64,000 nt of DNA from Bradyrhizobium icense (GCF_001693385.1 NZ_CP016428.1:6634001-6698000); one strand, 5' to 3'; shown: positions 1-21,060, counted from the first letter of the stretch. Notes: generated by a model from the sequence alone, not told the origin. Numbers and translations: made by a program.

Positions 1-2423
1 GTCACGACGGTCTCTGTCGGGCCGTAGCCGTTGATCAATGTCCGCGGCTTGAGCGCGCGCTTGACCTTGTCGAACCCGGCCTTCGGCATCGCCTCGCCGC
101 CAAATGAGTAGAGCCCGACCGGCGGCGGATCGCCGCGCCACGCCGCAAAGTCGGCGAGCTGCTGCAAATAGGCTGGCGGAAAGCCCGCATTGGTGACGCG
201 CTGCTGGCGCAGAACGTCGAGCGTCTGTTCGGCCGACCACAGATTCTCGTCACGCATCACGAGCGCCGCACCGCAGGTCAGCGCGGTCCAGAGCCGCTCA
301 TGGGCGCCATCGAATGTAAAAGACAGGAAGTGCAGTTCGCGCGAGTACCGGTGCATGTCGTAGAGTCCGGCGGTCACCTCGCAATGCATCGCAAACGGCC
401 CGTGCTCGACCGCAACCCCCTTCGGAATACCGGTGGAGCCCGAGGTGTAGATCACATAGGCGAGACTCGTTGCTTCGACGGCAATGCCGGGATCGTTCTC
501 CGCCTCCCGGTCGAGATCGCTCGCGTCGAGCGGGACAGCCGCGATGCCGGACGGCGGCGGCGTCAGTGCCGAACCCTCATTAACCAGCACGAAGCGAACG
601 CCGGCATCGCGCATGGTACTGACTTGCCGTTTCGCCGGATGTTCGGGATCGAGCGGAAGATAGGCCGCGCCGGTCTTCAATATGGCCAGCAATGCGACAA
701 CGAGAGACGGCGAGCGCCGCGCCGAGATACCAACCAGATCGGAACGGCCGACGCCCAAACGGATCAGACGATGCGCCAGCCGATTGGCGCGACGGTCAAG
801 CTCGGCATAGGAGATCACCTCGTCGCCAAAGATAAGCGCCGGCGCGTCGGGTGTTTCAGCGGCAAGCTGGGCGACCGTCTGGTGTACCGGCGCAAACGGT
901 GCGGCCGTTCCGACACCCCTGCCGTTCCACTCGCGCAGCGTGGCCATTTCCTGCGCCGATAGCAGTGCCACGCCGGCGACCGACTGTGCACCGTCCTCAG
1001 CCATCGCGTTCAGGATCGTGATCCAGTGCGAGGCAAGACGCTCGATCGTCGCCGGCTCGAACAGCGCGGTCGCGTAGGTAAAGATCGCGCGGATCTGCCC
1101 TGATGGCCCCTCTTCGCTGTCGAGCGCGAGATCGAACTTGACCGTGTCGATTTCAGGCTCGACCTTTTCGATCTGCAGGTCGGTGCGGTCGGGCGGATGG
1201 CCCGGCCCGCGCTGGCGCTGATGATTGTAGAGAACCTGAAAGAGCGGATTCTGGCTCAGGCTGCGCTTCGGCTGCAGGATTTCCAGCAGTCGCTCGAACG
1301 GAAGGTCCTGGTTCTCCTGCGCTTCGATTGTGGCCGAACGGACCGCTGTAATGAAATCAGCGATCGTCGCGCGCCCGTCGAGCTGCGTGCGAAGCACCTG
1401 GGTGTTGACGAACAGCCCGATCACGCCGCGCGTCTCGTCCCGGTGACGATTGGCGACCGGCACGCCGACGCTGATGTTGGATTGGCCGGTGTAGCGATAG
1501 AGCAGCAGTTTGAAGCTCGCCAGCAGGACGACGAACAGCGTGGTCTGATGCCGGCGCGCCAGCGCGCGCAAGCCGTCGGCGAGCATCGGATCGAGCATCA
1601 TGCGGAGCGCGGCGCCGGCGAGATCGGGAACCGCGGGCCGCGCCCGATCGATTGGAAGCTGCAGCACCGCCGGATCTGCAAGGCGCGCCGTCCAGTAGTT
1701 GACCTGGCGCTCGCCATCGACAGCGCTCATCCAGAGCCGCTGCCAACAGGCATAGTCGGCATATTCAATATCAGGCTCCGGCCAAGCCGGTGCCTCGCCG
1801 CACGCATATGCCGCGTACAAGCGCCAGAACTCATCAACCAGCAAGCCCATCGACCAGCCGTCGGCGACGATGTGATGCAGGCTGACGACGAGAACGTGGT
1901 GGTCCTCCTTCAGCCTCAGCAACGCAGCGCGCATGAGCGGGCCGACTTCGAGATCGAACGGCCGCGATGCTTCCTGCCGCGCCAGCCGACGCGCCTGCTC
2001 TTCGCGGTCACCGCCATCGAGCGATACATGCCGCAATGTGAACGGCTGCGTGTCGAACACGACCTGCTCGGCCTCCTTGCCCTCTTGCCGGAATACCGTG
2101 CGAAGCGCGCTGTGACGGGCGAGCAGCGCATCGAAGGCTTGCTGCAGGGCGTGCCGTTGCAGCCGGCCTCGCAGCCGCACCGTCGCCGATATGTTGTAGG
2201 CGGCGCTGTCCGGATCCATCCGCCACAAAAACCAGAGGCGCGACTGCGCAAAGGACACCGGCGCCCGCGTTTTCTCCTGGCGCGCAATCGGCAGCATGGC
2301 GAGATTGACGCCTTTCGCCGCGAGCTGCGTCAGGAACGCTTGCTGCTTGCTGGCATCAAGACGCATCAATCGCCGTGAGATATCACGAAGCTGCTGCTTC
2401 TGCGTGGCGGCAATATCACTCAT
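1..2423 (-). CDS. Non-ribosomal peptide synthetase 3 (C-A..., truncated by window start)
   Basis: Third synthetase of the siderophore-like assembly line; the gene runs off the left edge, so only a condensation domain and part of an adenylation domain are visible. The C domain (about residues 50-480) has HHIVADGWSM near residue 184. The A domain has YTSGSTGIPKGV near residue 655 and ends at the window edge just after NGYGPTETVV. Specificity positions read by eye are D, G, E, G, S, G, G, V, T. The Glu at the 239-equivalent suggests a basic side chain, possibly an ornithine derivative. This reading is tentative. The start ATG overlaps the NRPS2 stop by 8 bases (ATGAGTGA), implying translational coupling. 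The N-terminal stretch before the C domain could act as a docking segment. Confidence 0.93.
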   Translation of the reverse strand, partial: MSDIAATQKQQLRDISRRLMRLDASKQQAFLTQLAAKGVNLAMLPIARQEKTRAPVSFAQSRLWFLWRMDPDSAAYNISATVRLRGRLQRHALQQAFDALLARHSALRTVFRQEGKEAEQVVFDTQPFTLRHVSLDGGDREEQARRLARQEASRPFDLEVGPLMRAALLRLKEDHHVLVVSLHHIVADGWSMGLLVDEFWRLYAAYACGEAPAWPEPDIEYADYACWQRLWMSAVDGERQVNYWTARLADPAVLQLPIDRARPAVPDLAGAALRMMLDPMLADGLRALARRHQTTLFVVLLASFKLLLYRYTGQSNISVGVPVANRHRDETRGVIGLFVNTQVLRTQLDGRATIADFITAVRSATIEAQENQDLPFERLLEILQPKRSLSQNPLFQVLYNHQRQRGPGHPPDRTDLQIEKVEPEIDTVKFDLALDSEEGPSGQIRAIFTYATALFEPATIERLASHWITILNAMAEDGAQSVAGVALLSAQEMATLREWNGRGVGTAAPFAPVHQTVAQLAAETPDAPALIFGDEVISYAELDRRANRLAHRLIRLGVGRSDLVGISARRSPSLVVALLAILKTGAAYLPLDPEHPAKRQVSTMRDAGVRFVLVNEGSALTPPPSGIAAVPLDASDLDREAENDPGIAVEATSLAYVIYTSGSTGIPKGVAVEHGPFAMHCEVTAGLYDMHRYSRELHFLSFTFDGAHERLWTALTCGAALVMRDENLWSAEQTLDVLRQQRVTNAGFPPAYLQQLADFAAWRGDPPPVGLYSFGGEAMPKAGFDKVKRALKPRTLINGYGPTETVV

Positions 2424-5400
2424 CGGAAAGTTCGACTTCCTTCAACATGTCGAGCATCGCGGCGATGTCGTCGCTGCGCTTGTCGACCAAAATCTCCGGG
2501 GCAAGAGCGGCGGCCATCGTTTCGACGGTCGTCATTTCAAACAGGCGGTTCAGTGGCAGGTCGTGGCCGAGATCGCGCTTGATGCGGCTGACGAGCTGGA
2601 CAGCGGTCAGAGAGTCGCCGCCGAGCTCGAAGAAATTATCGGTGACGCCGATATCGGGCTGTTTGAGCAGATCGGCCCAGATCTCGGCGAGCGCCGTTTC
2701 CACCGGCGTGCGCGGTGCGACGCGTTCGGTTGATGTCGCAAGCTGGTCCGGCACCGGCAGCGCCTTGCGGTCGATCTTGCCGTTCGGTGTCAGCGGCAGC
2801 CGCTCCAGCACCACAATCCGCGCCGGCACCATGTAGTCCGGCAGCACCGATGACAGCGCGGCTTTGAGCGCGGCCGCATCCAGCCACGCCGCGCCGCTGA
2901 CATAGCCGACGAGCTGACGTGCAGCGCCAACCTCGCGCGCGACCACGACCGCCGAGCGCACGCCATCCTGTTCGAGAAGCCGCGCCTCGATCTCGCCGAG
3001 CTCGATCCGAAAACCGCGGATCTTCACCTGGTGGTCGGCGCGGCCGATATACTCGATCACGCCGTCGGCGCGCCACCGCGCCACGTCGCCGGTGCGGTAG
3101 AGCCGTGCGCCCGGCGGGCCGAATGGATCGGGGATGAAGCGTTCCGCGGTCAGCGCGCCGCGCCGCCAGTAGCCGCGCGCGAGACCCGCGCCGCCGATAT
3201 AGAGCTCGCCCGCCACGCCAATCGGCGCGAGATTGAGGTCGTTACCCAGAATATGCAGCGTGGTGTTGCCGATCGGGCCGCCCAAAAGCGGACGATCGTC
3301 CTTGGCATCCAGACGGTGGCGGGCCGACCACACCGTGGTCTCGGTCGGGCCGTACAGGTTCCAGACTTCGCCGGCCTGCGCCACCAGCCGTCGCGCCAGA
3401 TCGGGCGGCAGCGCCTCGCCGCCGCAGAGCACGCGGCAGCTTGCGGGCAGCGATGGGCCGTCATGATCGAGCAGCATCCGCCAGGCCGAGGGCGTCGCCT
3501 GGATCATGGTGACGCCGTGCTTCACCACCATCGCCTTGAGGCGCGCCGGATCATGCGCAGCCGCCCGGTCCGCCAGCACCACGCACGCGCCGATCGTCAG
3601 CGGCAGCCACAGCTCCAGCACCGCGATATCGAACGACAGCGAGGTCAGGCCGAGCACGCGGTCCTTGGCCGTCATGCCCGGCCGCTCCGCCATGGTCGCC
3701 AAAAAGTTCGTCACGGCGTCATGGCGCACCATCACGCCCTTGGGCAGGCCGGTCGAGCCCGAGGTGTAGATCACATAGGCGAGGCTTTCGGGGTGCACGC
3801 CAATTTCAAGGTCATCCGTATCACTGCCCTCGCCGTCTTCCTTCTCGTCGAGCAGCCAGGCCTCGGCGCCGGTCTCCTCCAGCACCGGGGAGAACTGATC
3901 GCGCAGTGTGCCTTGCGTCAGCACCAGCGCCGCGCCGCTGTCGCACAGCATGTGCGCCAGCCGTTCGGCCGGGTAGTTCGGATCGAGCGGCAGATAGGCC
4001 CCGCCGGCCTTCAGTACCGCCAGCATCGCGACCATCATCTCGACGCCGCGCTTCAGCGCCAACCCGACCACCACGTCGGTTCCGACGCTGCGCTCGCGCA
4101 ATCGCCGCGCCAGCCGATTGGCGCGCGCGTTCAACGCGCGATAGCTCAGCTCCGCATCGCCAAACACCAGCGCCACCGCATCAGGAGATTGATGGACCTC
4201 CGCCTCGAATTGCGCGACGAATGAACGGTCTCGCGGATATTGCGCCTGCGCCCGATTCCACTTCTCCAGCAAAAGCTGACGCTCTTCATTAGGCAAGACA
4301 TCCAGTTGTCTGACCGGAGAGCAAGGCGCGCGTTCCAGCGCCTCCGCCAATTGATCGAGCGCCTGCTGCATCAAGGCGCAGATACGATCGGCCGAGAGCG
4401 GATGGACGATTTGAGCGGTCAAGCCGAGCGCTTGGCCATAATCCTCGACCGCCATCATCAAGGGATAGTTGGTACGCTCTTCGCCGCCGAGCCACTCGAT
4501 GCCGTGCGGGCCTGCACCGCCCTTGTCCGCGGACAAAGTCTCCGGCTTCGCGTTGTGCCGATAATTCAGGATCGAGCTGAACAAGGGCGCCGGCGCGGCG
4601 ACACCGCTGCATCGTTGCGCGAGCGCCAGCGAGGCGTGTTCATGCGCCATCAGTTCGGCCAGCCGGGTATGCGCCTGACGCACGCTTTCCTCGACCGCCG
4701 TATCATCGAGATCGAGCCGCAGCGGCAATGTATTGATGAACAACCCCATGGTGCGATCGCCCCCGGCGCCCGCATGCATGCGGCCAAACAGAACCGTGCC
4801 GAACACAACGCTCTCGCGTCCGCTGCTTCGCGCCACCACCTGCCCCCAGGCGAGATGGCAGAGACTGGCAAGGCTCACCCCCAGCCGCCTCGCTAAAATG
4901 CGGAGTCGTGCATTGAGCCGTTCCGGCAGCATTCGCCGCGCTTCCGCCACGCCACCACCGTCGCCATGCACGCGATCCAGCCCAAACGGCGTCGTCGGCT
5001 CATCTATGTCAGACAGCATGCCGCGGAAGAAGCGCTCGTGCTCCGCGCTGGCTGCCGATCCACGCGACTGCGCCACCAGGTTTCGGAACGGATACGGAAC
5101 CGAAAGCTCGTGAGTACGTCCCGGCAATATCTTCTGCACCTCGTCGTGCATCACCTCCAGCGTAGAGTGATCGCCGATCAAATGATGCAGCAATACCAGG
5201 AGCAGCCAGCGCTCCTCGCCGGGATCGCGCGCGACCGCAAATCGCAACAGAGGCGCCTGGCCGAGATCGATCCGATTGCGGCGCGGGTCGAAACGTTGCG
5301 CAAGCTGCTTGTGCGCGGGACTGTCGCGATCCAACACGACTTCGGTAACAGCCAACGAAGCCCGTCGCCATACCACCTGCGCCGGAGCGGATAGCCCCTC

Positions 5401-8400
5401 CCATTGAATGGACGTGCGGAGGATGTCGTGGCGATCGATCACCTGCTGGACGGCGGCAAGATAGCAGTCGAGCAGGTCGCGGCTTGCGAACGCCATCTGG
5501 CCGATCAGCAAATACGGATCGCCTTGCGCTGCAAGCAGATGGTGAAACAGGATACCGTCCTGAAGCGGCGACAGGCCGTAAATGTCCTGGATGTTGGCAA
5601 CGCCGCCGGGAATCCTGGCCACGATGCTGTCGATGTCGAATTGCTTCAATGCGATCAGCGGCAACATTTCAGGCGTAATTGCCGTCGTCTGCGGCGTGAT
5701 CAGATTGGCGGGAACAGCGGCAACGGCGCCGCGATTAAGATTGGCGGCGAAATCGGCGAGCACGGGATTGGCGAACAGCGCGCGCACATCAGCGCGCAGG
5801 GAATGCCGCTGCAAGCGTTCCAGCATGCGGACCGCGAGCAGCGAGTGGCCTCCCAGTTCAAAGAAGTGATCGTTGCGTCCAATTTGATCGACGCCGAGCA
5901 GCTCGCTCCAGATCTTTGCAACGACCTCCTCGGTCTCCCCTTGCGGCGGCTCAAAGCTGCGCCTTGCAAAGGCATCATCCTCCGGCGCGGGCAGCGCCTT
6001 GCGGTCGACCTTGCCGTTCGGCGTGAGCGGCAGTGTATCCAGGCGCACGAACGCCGACGGCATCATGTAGTCCGGCAGGCACGCGCGGAGGTGATTGCGC
6101 ATCGCCGCCGCAAATTCACCGGCGTCAAGTTTCACGCCGTCATCCTTCGCGGCCACGTAGGCGACAAGCCGTGGGTCACCGCTGTGTTCCCGACGCACCA
6201 GCACCACCGCATCGGTCACACTGGTGTGTTCATTAAGACGAAACTCGATCTCGCCCAATTCAATGCGGAAGCCGCGGATCTTGACCTGATGATCGTTGCG
6301 GCCGAGGAACGCGATGTTGCCATCCGGCAGGTAACGTCCGAGATCGCCGCTGCGATACATTCGCGCGGTAGCGTCGCCACTGAAGGGATCGCGCACGAAA
6401 CGTTCCGCCGTCAGATCGGCGCGATTGAGATAGCCGCGGGCGCCCCCTGCCCCGCCGATGTAGATTTCGCCGGTCGCCCCTAACGGAACGGGCGCACCGA
6501 ACCTGTCGAGAATATAGATCCGTGTGTTGGGAAGCGGGCGGCCGATCGGGACGACGTCGCCGTCAAAGCCCGCCGGGCGCAGCCATGTGGTGGCACAGAC
6601 GGTTGCCTCCGTCGGACCGTAGCCGTTGAAGACGGCAACGCCCGAAGGCAGTCCCTTGATCAGTTCGGCCTTGGGCAATTCGCCGGCGAGGACGAGCACC
6701 TGCAGCGACGCCAGCCTGTGGAGATCATCCCGCCCCTGCAGCATGGCCGGCGGCAAGGTCGCATGCGTAATGGCGTTGTCCGCGAGAAAATCGAGCAGTT
6801 CCGACGTATTGCGGTGCTGTCGCGGGCCGACGAGAAACAGCCCTGCCCCCGAGCACAGGGCCATGACAATTTCCCATGTACTGGCGTCGAAGCTGAACGA
6901 AGCAAACTGCACGACGCGGCTGTGTGGGGAAACCTCAAACAGCGTTCGCTGGGCCTGCGCCAGATTTACCAGGCCGCGATGCTCGACCATCACCCCCTTA
7001 GGCCGCCCGGTAGAGCCGGACGTGTAGATGATGTAGGCGAGATGCCGGGAAGAAAGTCCCGTGACGAGGTCAGGCGGATTCGATGTCGCAAGCGCTGCGA
7101 TGGCGTGCGCACACGCGTCGGGATCGACGATCTCGCACGCGACATTCGCGAAGATTGCGCGTCCGGCCGCATCCGCGATCAACAATTTCGGTTTCGCATC
7201 CTCGACGATCTGGCGCAGCCGCTCCACCGGATAGGCCGGATCCAGCGGCAGATAAGCGCCGCTCGCCTTGAGCACGGCCAGCAGGCTGACGACCATGGCG
7301 ATGCCGCGCTCAAGACAGATCGCAACCGGCTGATCCGGCCCCACACCCAACGCGATCAAGTGCCGTGCGAGCTGGTTGGCCTTCGCATCCAATTCGCCAT
7401 AGCTCAGGCGAACGTCTTCGTGAACCAGCGCGATGGCTTCCGGCGCTTTTCGGACCTGCTCAGCGAACAGCTCGTGGATGCAGCGTTCGGACGGGAACGG
7501 TTCAGCGGTCTCGTTCCAAGTATCCAGAACGAGCTTACGTTCCTCGGAGTCGATGATATCGATCCGATCGACGATTTGATCCGCGTCATCGACCATGGCC
7601 TGCAGCAAGACCAGCAGATAGTCCCGGTGACGCCTGATCGTCGCTTCGTCGAACAGTGCCGTTGCATAGTTCAAGGCGCCGACGATGCGGCCGTCCGCTT
7701 CGCCCAGACTAAGCTCGAGATCGAACTTGACCTGCTGCAGCGGGATATCGGCAATCTCGGCCTTGAGGCCGGGCAATTCAAGTACCGCCGCTTCGTTGTT
7801 CTGCCAGGCGAACACGACCTGGAAGACCGGCGTGTGGTCCAGTCGCCGCGGCGGCTGAATGATCTCGACGAGTTGCTCGAACGGCAGATCCTGGTGATCC
7901 TGAGCCGCCAGCGCCACGCCGCGCACGCGGTTGAGCAACTCCGCCACATCAGGCTCTCCCGATAAATCCACGCGGAGCGCCAGCATGTTGACGAAGAAGC
8001 CGACCAGGCTCTCGATTTCGCGCCTGTTACGGTTGGCCGTTGGCGTACCGATCACGAGATCAGTCTGCCCGGAAAGTTTTGACAACACCGCCGCCCATGC
8101 CGCCAGCACCGTCATGAATGCCGTCGCGCGATGCGACTGGCTGAATCGCTTGATGCCAAGCGTAAGGTCGGCCTCGATCTCGATCGGCAACGACGCACCG
8201 GCGAGCGACCTGACTGGCGGTCGCGGCCGGTCCGTCGGCAGTTCGAGCACCGCGGGCGCCCCCGCGAGCGCCTGCCGCCAATAGTCGACTTGCCGCTGCA
8301 ATCGCTCGCCCGCCAGCCATTGCCGCTGCCAAACAGCGAAGTCCGGGTATTGAGCCGTCAGTGGCGGCAGCGGATCGCTTCGGCCTGCCGTGAAGGCTCG

Positions 8401-8999
8401 GTACAGAGCACCCAGCTCGCGCACGAGCACACCCATCGACCAACCGTCGGATATGATGTGATGCTGGGTGAGCAGGAACAGATATTTCGTCTCGGCGGTT
8501 CGGATGAGTCGCCAGCGGATCAATGGGCCCGCGGCGAGATCGAACGGCGTATCGGCCTCCTCGCGGCACAAGCGCGCGCGTTCCTGCTCGGCATCCGCCT
8601 GTTGCCGCAAATCATGCTCGAGCACCGGCAGGTGCGCATCGGCCGGCAACAGTTCGACGCAAGGCCTTCCTTCGACCGCGCGGAAGACACTCCGCAGCGC
8701 TTCGTGACGCGCAAACAACTGATCGAGGCCACGCCGCCATGCATCGACGTCGAGATCACCCGAAAGCTGCAAAGCGCCGCGAATGTGATAATTGGCGTTG
8801 GCGCCATCGAGCTGCGCCAGCAGCCAAAGCCGCTGCTGTGCAAAGGACAGTTCCAATGGCCCGCCGCGCGGCACCGCCGGAATCGAGGAGATTCCATTCT
8901 TGCTGGCATTTCGACCGCGGTCTCTCGCCAGCGACAGGAGTTTCTTCACCTGCGCGGAATCCAGATCACGCAAACCTGGCTTTGATGGTTCAGCCATGT

Positions 9000-9003
<4 letters not shown>
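2416..9003 (-). CDS. Non-ribosomal peptide synthetase 2 (C-A-T-C-A-T)
   Basis: Two-module synthetase of 2195 residues. Domains in order: C (HHIISDGWSM near 184), A (YTSGSTGRPKGV near 660), T (LGGHS near 1050), C (HHLIGDHS near 1276), A (YTSGSTGLPKGV near 1750), T (LGGDS near 2140). The first A domain reads D-A-W-T-V-A-G-V-C, close to phenylalanine-type codes recalled from the literature. The second reads D-I-L-Q-L-G-L-V-W, almost the classic glycine code. The second C domain carries HHLLAAQGD near its N-terminus, the HH[I/L]x4GD signature of dual condensation/epimerization domains, so the preceding residue may be inverted to D. The start is a GTG whose GTGA overlaps the NRPS1 stop; an ATG two codons later is an alternative. 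The last residues may form a short docking tail. Confidence 0.95.
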
Positions 9004-18755
<9,752 letters not shown>

Positions 18756-18809
18756 CTTTTCGAATCCAGTCCGCGCGCGACGACTATTCTTTCTGCCCGA
18801 AAATGCCGA

Positions 18810-19778
18810 TCAGCCCTGCCGATGCGCTTCCGCCATCGCGACGATCACCTTGCGGGGCCCCTTGAACGGCGCGCGCGCATGCGCGGTAAGCATGTTGTCG
18901 AGCATCGCCACATCGCCGGCCTGCCAGGGAAAGCTGATCTTGTGCGTTTCGAGAACGTTGCGGACGGTAGACAGCGTTTCATCGTCGATCGGCGAGCCGT
19001 CGCCGTACAAGACGTTGCGCGGCAGTTCGGTCTCGTCGCCGACCACGTCGAGCAAGCTCTCGCGGACCTCCGGTTCGAGGTTGGAGACGTGAAACAAATG
19101 GGCCTGATTGAACCAGACCCACTCTCCCGTTACCGGATGCCGTGCCGTCCCCTGACAGATCTGGCGCGTGCGAAGCTCGCCGTCTTGCTTCCATTCGCAT
19201 TCGATGTCGTGCCCGGCGCAATAGGCCTCGACCTCTGATCTGGACTCGGTGCCGAACACCTGCTGCCAGTCGACATCGAGCCCGTTGCCGTAGTTTCGCA
19301 CATACATCACGCCCTTCTCGGCGAAGCGCTCCCGAATCGCCGGCGGCATATCGCGATAGATGGCGCGGCTGTCGGCGACCGGCGTCTCGCCGCCTTGCAG
19401 CGCCGGCTGCATGCAATAGAACCATATCTTCATCGGCCAATCGCGCGTGTAGGCCTGCTCGTTATGCAGCGGGATATGCTGGTGCGGCGGGTATTCCGTG
19501 GAGGTGTAGACGCCGGAGGTGACCTGCGAGCGCGGCGTCGATCCGAACTCGTACGTGAGCAGCGGATGACCGAAATCGGCCGCGAACGCCCGGAACGCGT
19601 CAGGGCCATCGAGAGAGAAATCGCGAAACACGATGCCGCCGCAATCGGTCAAATGCCGGTCGACGGTGTCGCGCAGCCTGGGAAGCGCCGCGCCAAGCGG
19701 CTGCCCGGCCTTGTCGGCCTTCAGCAACAACGGAAGACTTTTGCCTTCAATGAGTGGCTGGACGGAGAATACGCTCAT
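18810..19778 (-). CDS. TauD/SyrP-type Fe(II)/2-oxoglutarate dioxygenase, likely aspartyl beta-hydroxylase
   Basis: About 322 residues of the TauD/TfdA fold. The iron-binding HNE is at roughly residues 105-107 and a distal His lies in LTAHAR near the C-terminus. SyrP, the family member that hydroxylates carrier-bound aspartate in syringomycin synthesis, also has this arrangement. Its position directly before an NRPS whose first A domain reads as Asp-specific makes a beta-hydroxyaspartate ligand likely; this is inference. I chose the ATG at 19778 (protein begins MSVFSVQPL) because GAGG lies just upstream; an in-frame codon at 19802 is a weaker alternative. The start lies inside the end of the thioesterase gene (32-base overlap). 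No C-like interface domain of the kind that recruits some siderophore hydroxylases is visible in NRPS1. Confidence 0.9.
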   Translation of the reverse strand: MSVFSVQPLIEGKSLPLLLKADKAGQPLGAALPRLRDTVDRHLTDCGGIVFRDFSLDGPDAFRAFAADFGHPLLTYEFGSTPRSQVTSGVYTSTEYPPHQHIPLHNEQAYTRDWPMKIWFYCMQPALQGGETPVADSRAIYRDMPPAIRERFAEKGVMYVRNYGNGLDVDWQQVFGTESRSEVEAYCAGHDIECEWKQDGELRTRQICQGTARHPVTGEWVWFNQAHLFHVSNLEPEVRESLLDVVGDETELPRNVLYGDGSPIDDETLSTVRNVLETHKISFPWQAGDVAMLDNMLTAHARAPFKGPRKVIVAMAEAHRQG

Positions 19779-20502
19779 GATCCTCGCTCCGATGCGAACC
19801 AATCGATCGCCCCGACCGTCGGGCCAGGGCCGATCCGATCAGGCCGAGCAGTTCGGCTTGCTGCGTGTGAATGAAGAAGTGATGGCCCGGCAGCACGTCG
19901 AGCGTGAACTCCGCCGACGTTTCCTGCCGCCAGGCCTGTAGCGATTCACGGCTGGTCTCGTCGTCGGCCCCGCCGAAGACGTGCACGGGACACGACAACG
20001 GATGTCGCCGCCGATAGACATAGACGCCGCACATCAGAAAATCCGCACGGAGCACCGGCAATGCCGACCGCATCAGCTCCGCATTCGACAACGCCTCATC
20101 CGGCGTGCCCTGTAGATCGCGCAACTCCTTCAGCAACGCCTCGTCGCTCAATGGCAGGCGCCATTTGCTGCCGTCTCGAACGGCCGGCGCCTCGGCGCCC
20201 GAGGCAAAGAGAATGGCCGGCGCGGGCGCGCCGCGATCACGCAGGAAATGCGCGAGTTCGAACGCAATCAGCGCGCCGAGGCTATGCCCGAACAGTGCAT
20301 AGGGACGATCAAGCTGCGCGTGAAGTTCGGCAGCCAGTTGCCATGCAAGCGCGTGCGGGTCGGTCGCCAGCGGCTCGTCCATGCGTGCGCCGCGCCCTGG
20401 CCACTCCACCGGCCGGACATCGATCCATGACGGCAAAAGCCTGCGCCACCGCGCATAGAGCATGGCGCTGCCGCCGGAGTAAGGCAGACAAAGAAGCCGC
20501 AT
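19747..20502 (-). CDS. Type II thioesterase of the NRPS cluster (GrsT-like)
   Basis: An alpha/beta hydrolase of 251 residues, the usual length for stand-alone editing thioesterases. It opens with LLCLPYSGGSAMLYARW and PVEWPGRG, hallmarks of the GrsT/RifR family. It carries the nucleophile motif GHSLGALIAFELA near residue 73 and the catalytic His in GHHFF near 213. Such enzymes strip misprimed acyl or stalled aminoacyl groups from carrier-domain phosphopantetheine arms, keeping the assembly line running. It lies between mbtH and the hydroxylase, overlapping the latter, so all are probably one transcript. Confidence 0.92.
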   Translation of the reverse strand: MRLLCLPYSGGSAMLYARWRRLLPSWIDVRPVEWPGRGARMDEPLATDPHALAWQLAAELHAQLDRPYALFGHSLGALIAFELAHFLRDRGAPAPAILFASGAEAPAVRDGSKWRLPLSDEALLKELRDLQGTPDEALSNAELMRSALPVLRADFLMCGVYVYRRRHPLSCPVHVFGGADDETSRESLQAWRQETSAEFTLDVLPGHHFFIHTQQAELLGLIGSALARRSGRSIGSHRSEDHERILRPATH

Positions 20503-20523
20503 CGGACGACAAGGCTCCGTTGC

Positions 20524-20751
20524 TTAAGCCGACTTCTGCGGCGCCGTCTCGTCCATGAATTTTCGCAAGCTCAGCGGACGCATGTCGGTCCACACTTGCT
20601 CGATGTGTTCGAGGCATTCCTTCTTGCTGCCCGTCTTGCCCACTGCTTTCCAGCCCTTCGGAATATCCTTGAACGTCGGCCAGATGGAGTATTGCTCTTC
20701 GTGATTGATAACGACGGTGAAGGTGACGTCGTCTCTGTCGAACACCATCAT
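20524..20751 (-). CDS. mbtH: MbtH-like protein
   Basis: A 75-residue MbtH-family protein. The signature is clear: [10 protein letters not shown] around residues 16-25, then [18 protein letters not shown] and [10 protein letters not shown]. These proteins bind NRPS adenylation domains and are often needed for their solubility or activity. It is the first gene of the minus-strand biosynthetic operon, 21 bases ahead of the thioesterase. Two adjacent ATGs are possible starts; AGAGGGA lies about 8 bases upstream of the first. Confidence 0.95.
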   Translation of the reverse strand: MMVFDRDDVTFTVVINHEEQYSIWPTFKDIPKGWKAVGKTGSKKECLEHIEQVWTDMRPLSLRKFMDETAPQKSA

Positions 20752-21060
20752 GGTTCGGTCCCTCTTCAGAAAACGAAAGCAATGGCGTGTTGACTAAGTC
20801 AGAAGCAAATGAGGGTCAAAGCAATATCGACGCCGAAGTTTTTAATAGCTCCAAGGTGGCGATAGCGTGACACGATGCAACCTCCGCGCTTGCGAGCTGG
20901 CGCGCATGACAAGTGACTGATTTGCAAAACGATGCGCAGTTTGTTGCAATTCTAGTTTTTCGGATCGGAACAATTTTCGATTCTCGGAATCGCACGCACG
21001 CGACGCTCGGAGTTTTCATCACATTGTCATCAATTTCGATAAGTGCTGACAATGCAGATC
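20752..21060 (-). promoter_or_regulatory. Intergenic region expected to hold the mbtH-NRPS operon promoter
   Basis: About 300 bases, noticeably AT-richer than the flanking genes, between the biosynthetic operon and the terminator of the receptor gene. Because mbtH is the first gene, the operon promoter must lie here. I looked for an Irr/ICE-type palindrome and for an ECF (PvdS/FecI-type) promoter and found none convincing. Only a weak half-site, TTCTAG, is visible near 20950. Confidence 0.4.

Noticed and set aside
1197..2378. Long plus-strand open frame opposite NRPS3
   Set aside because: It lies antisense to a clear C domain. Long antisense frames are expected in GC-rich coding DNA, and the peptide has no recognisable motif. 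The same holds for 3031-4224, 5404-6483, 9180-10892 and 16968-18710.
5150..5200. Inactive C domain in NRPS2 because of HHLIGDH in place of HHxxxDG
   Set aside because: The catalytic second His and the Asp are retained, and this variant together with HHLLAAQGD fits dual E/C domains.
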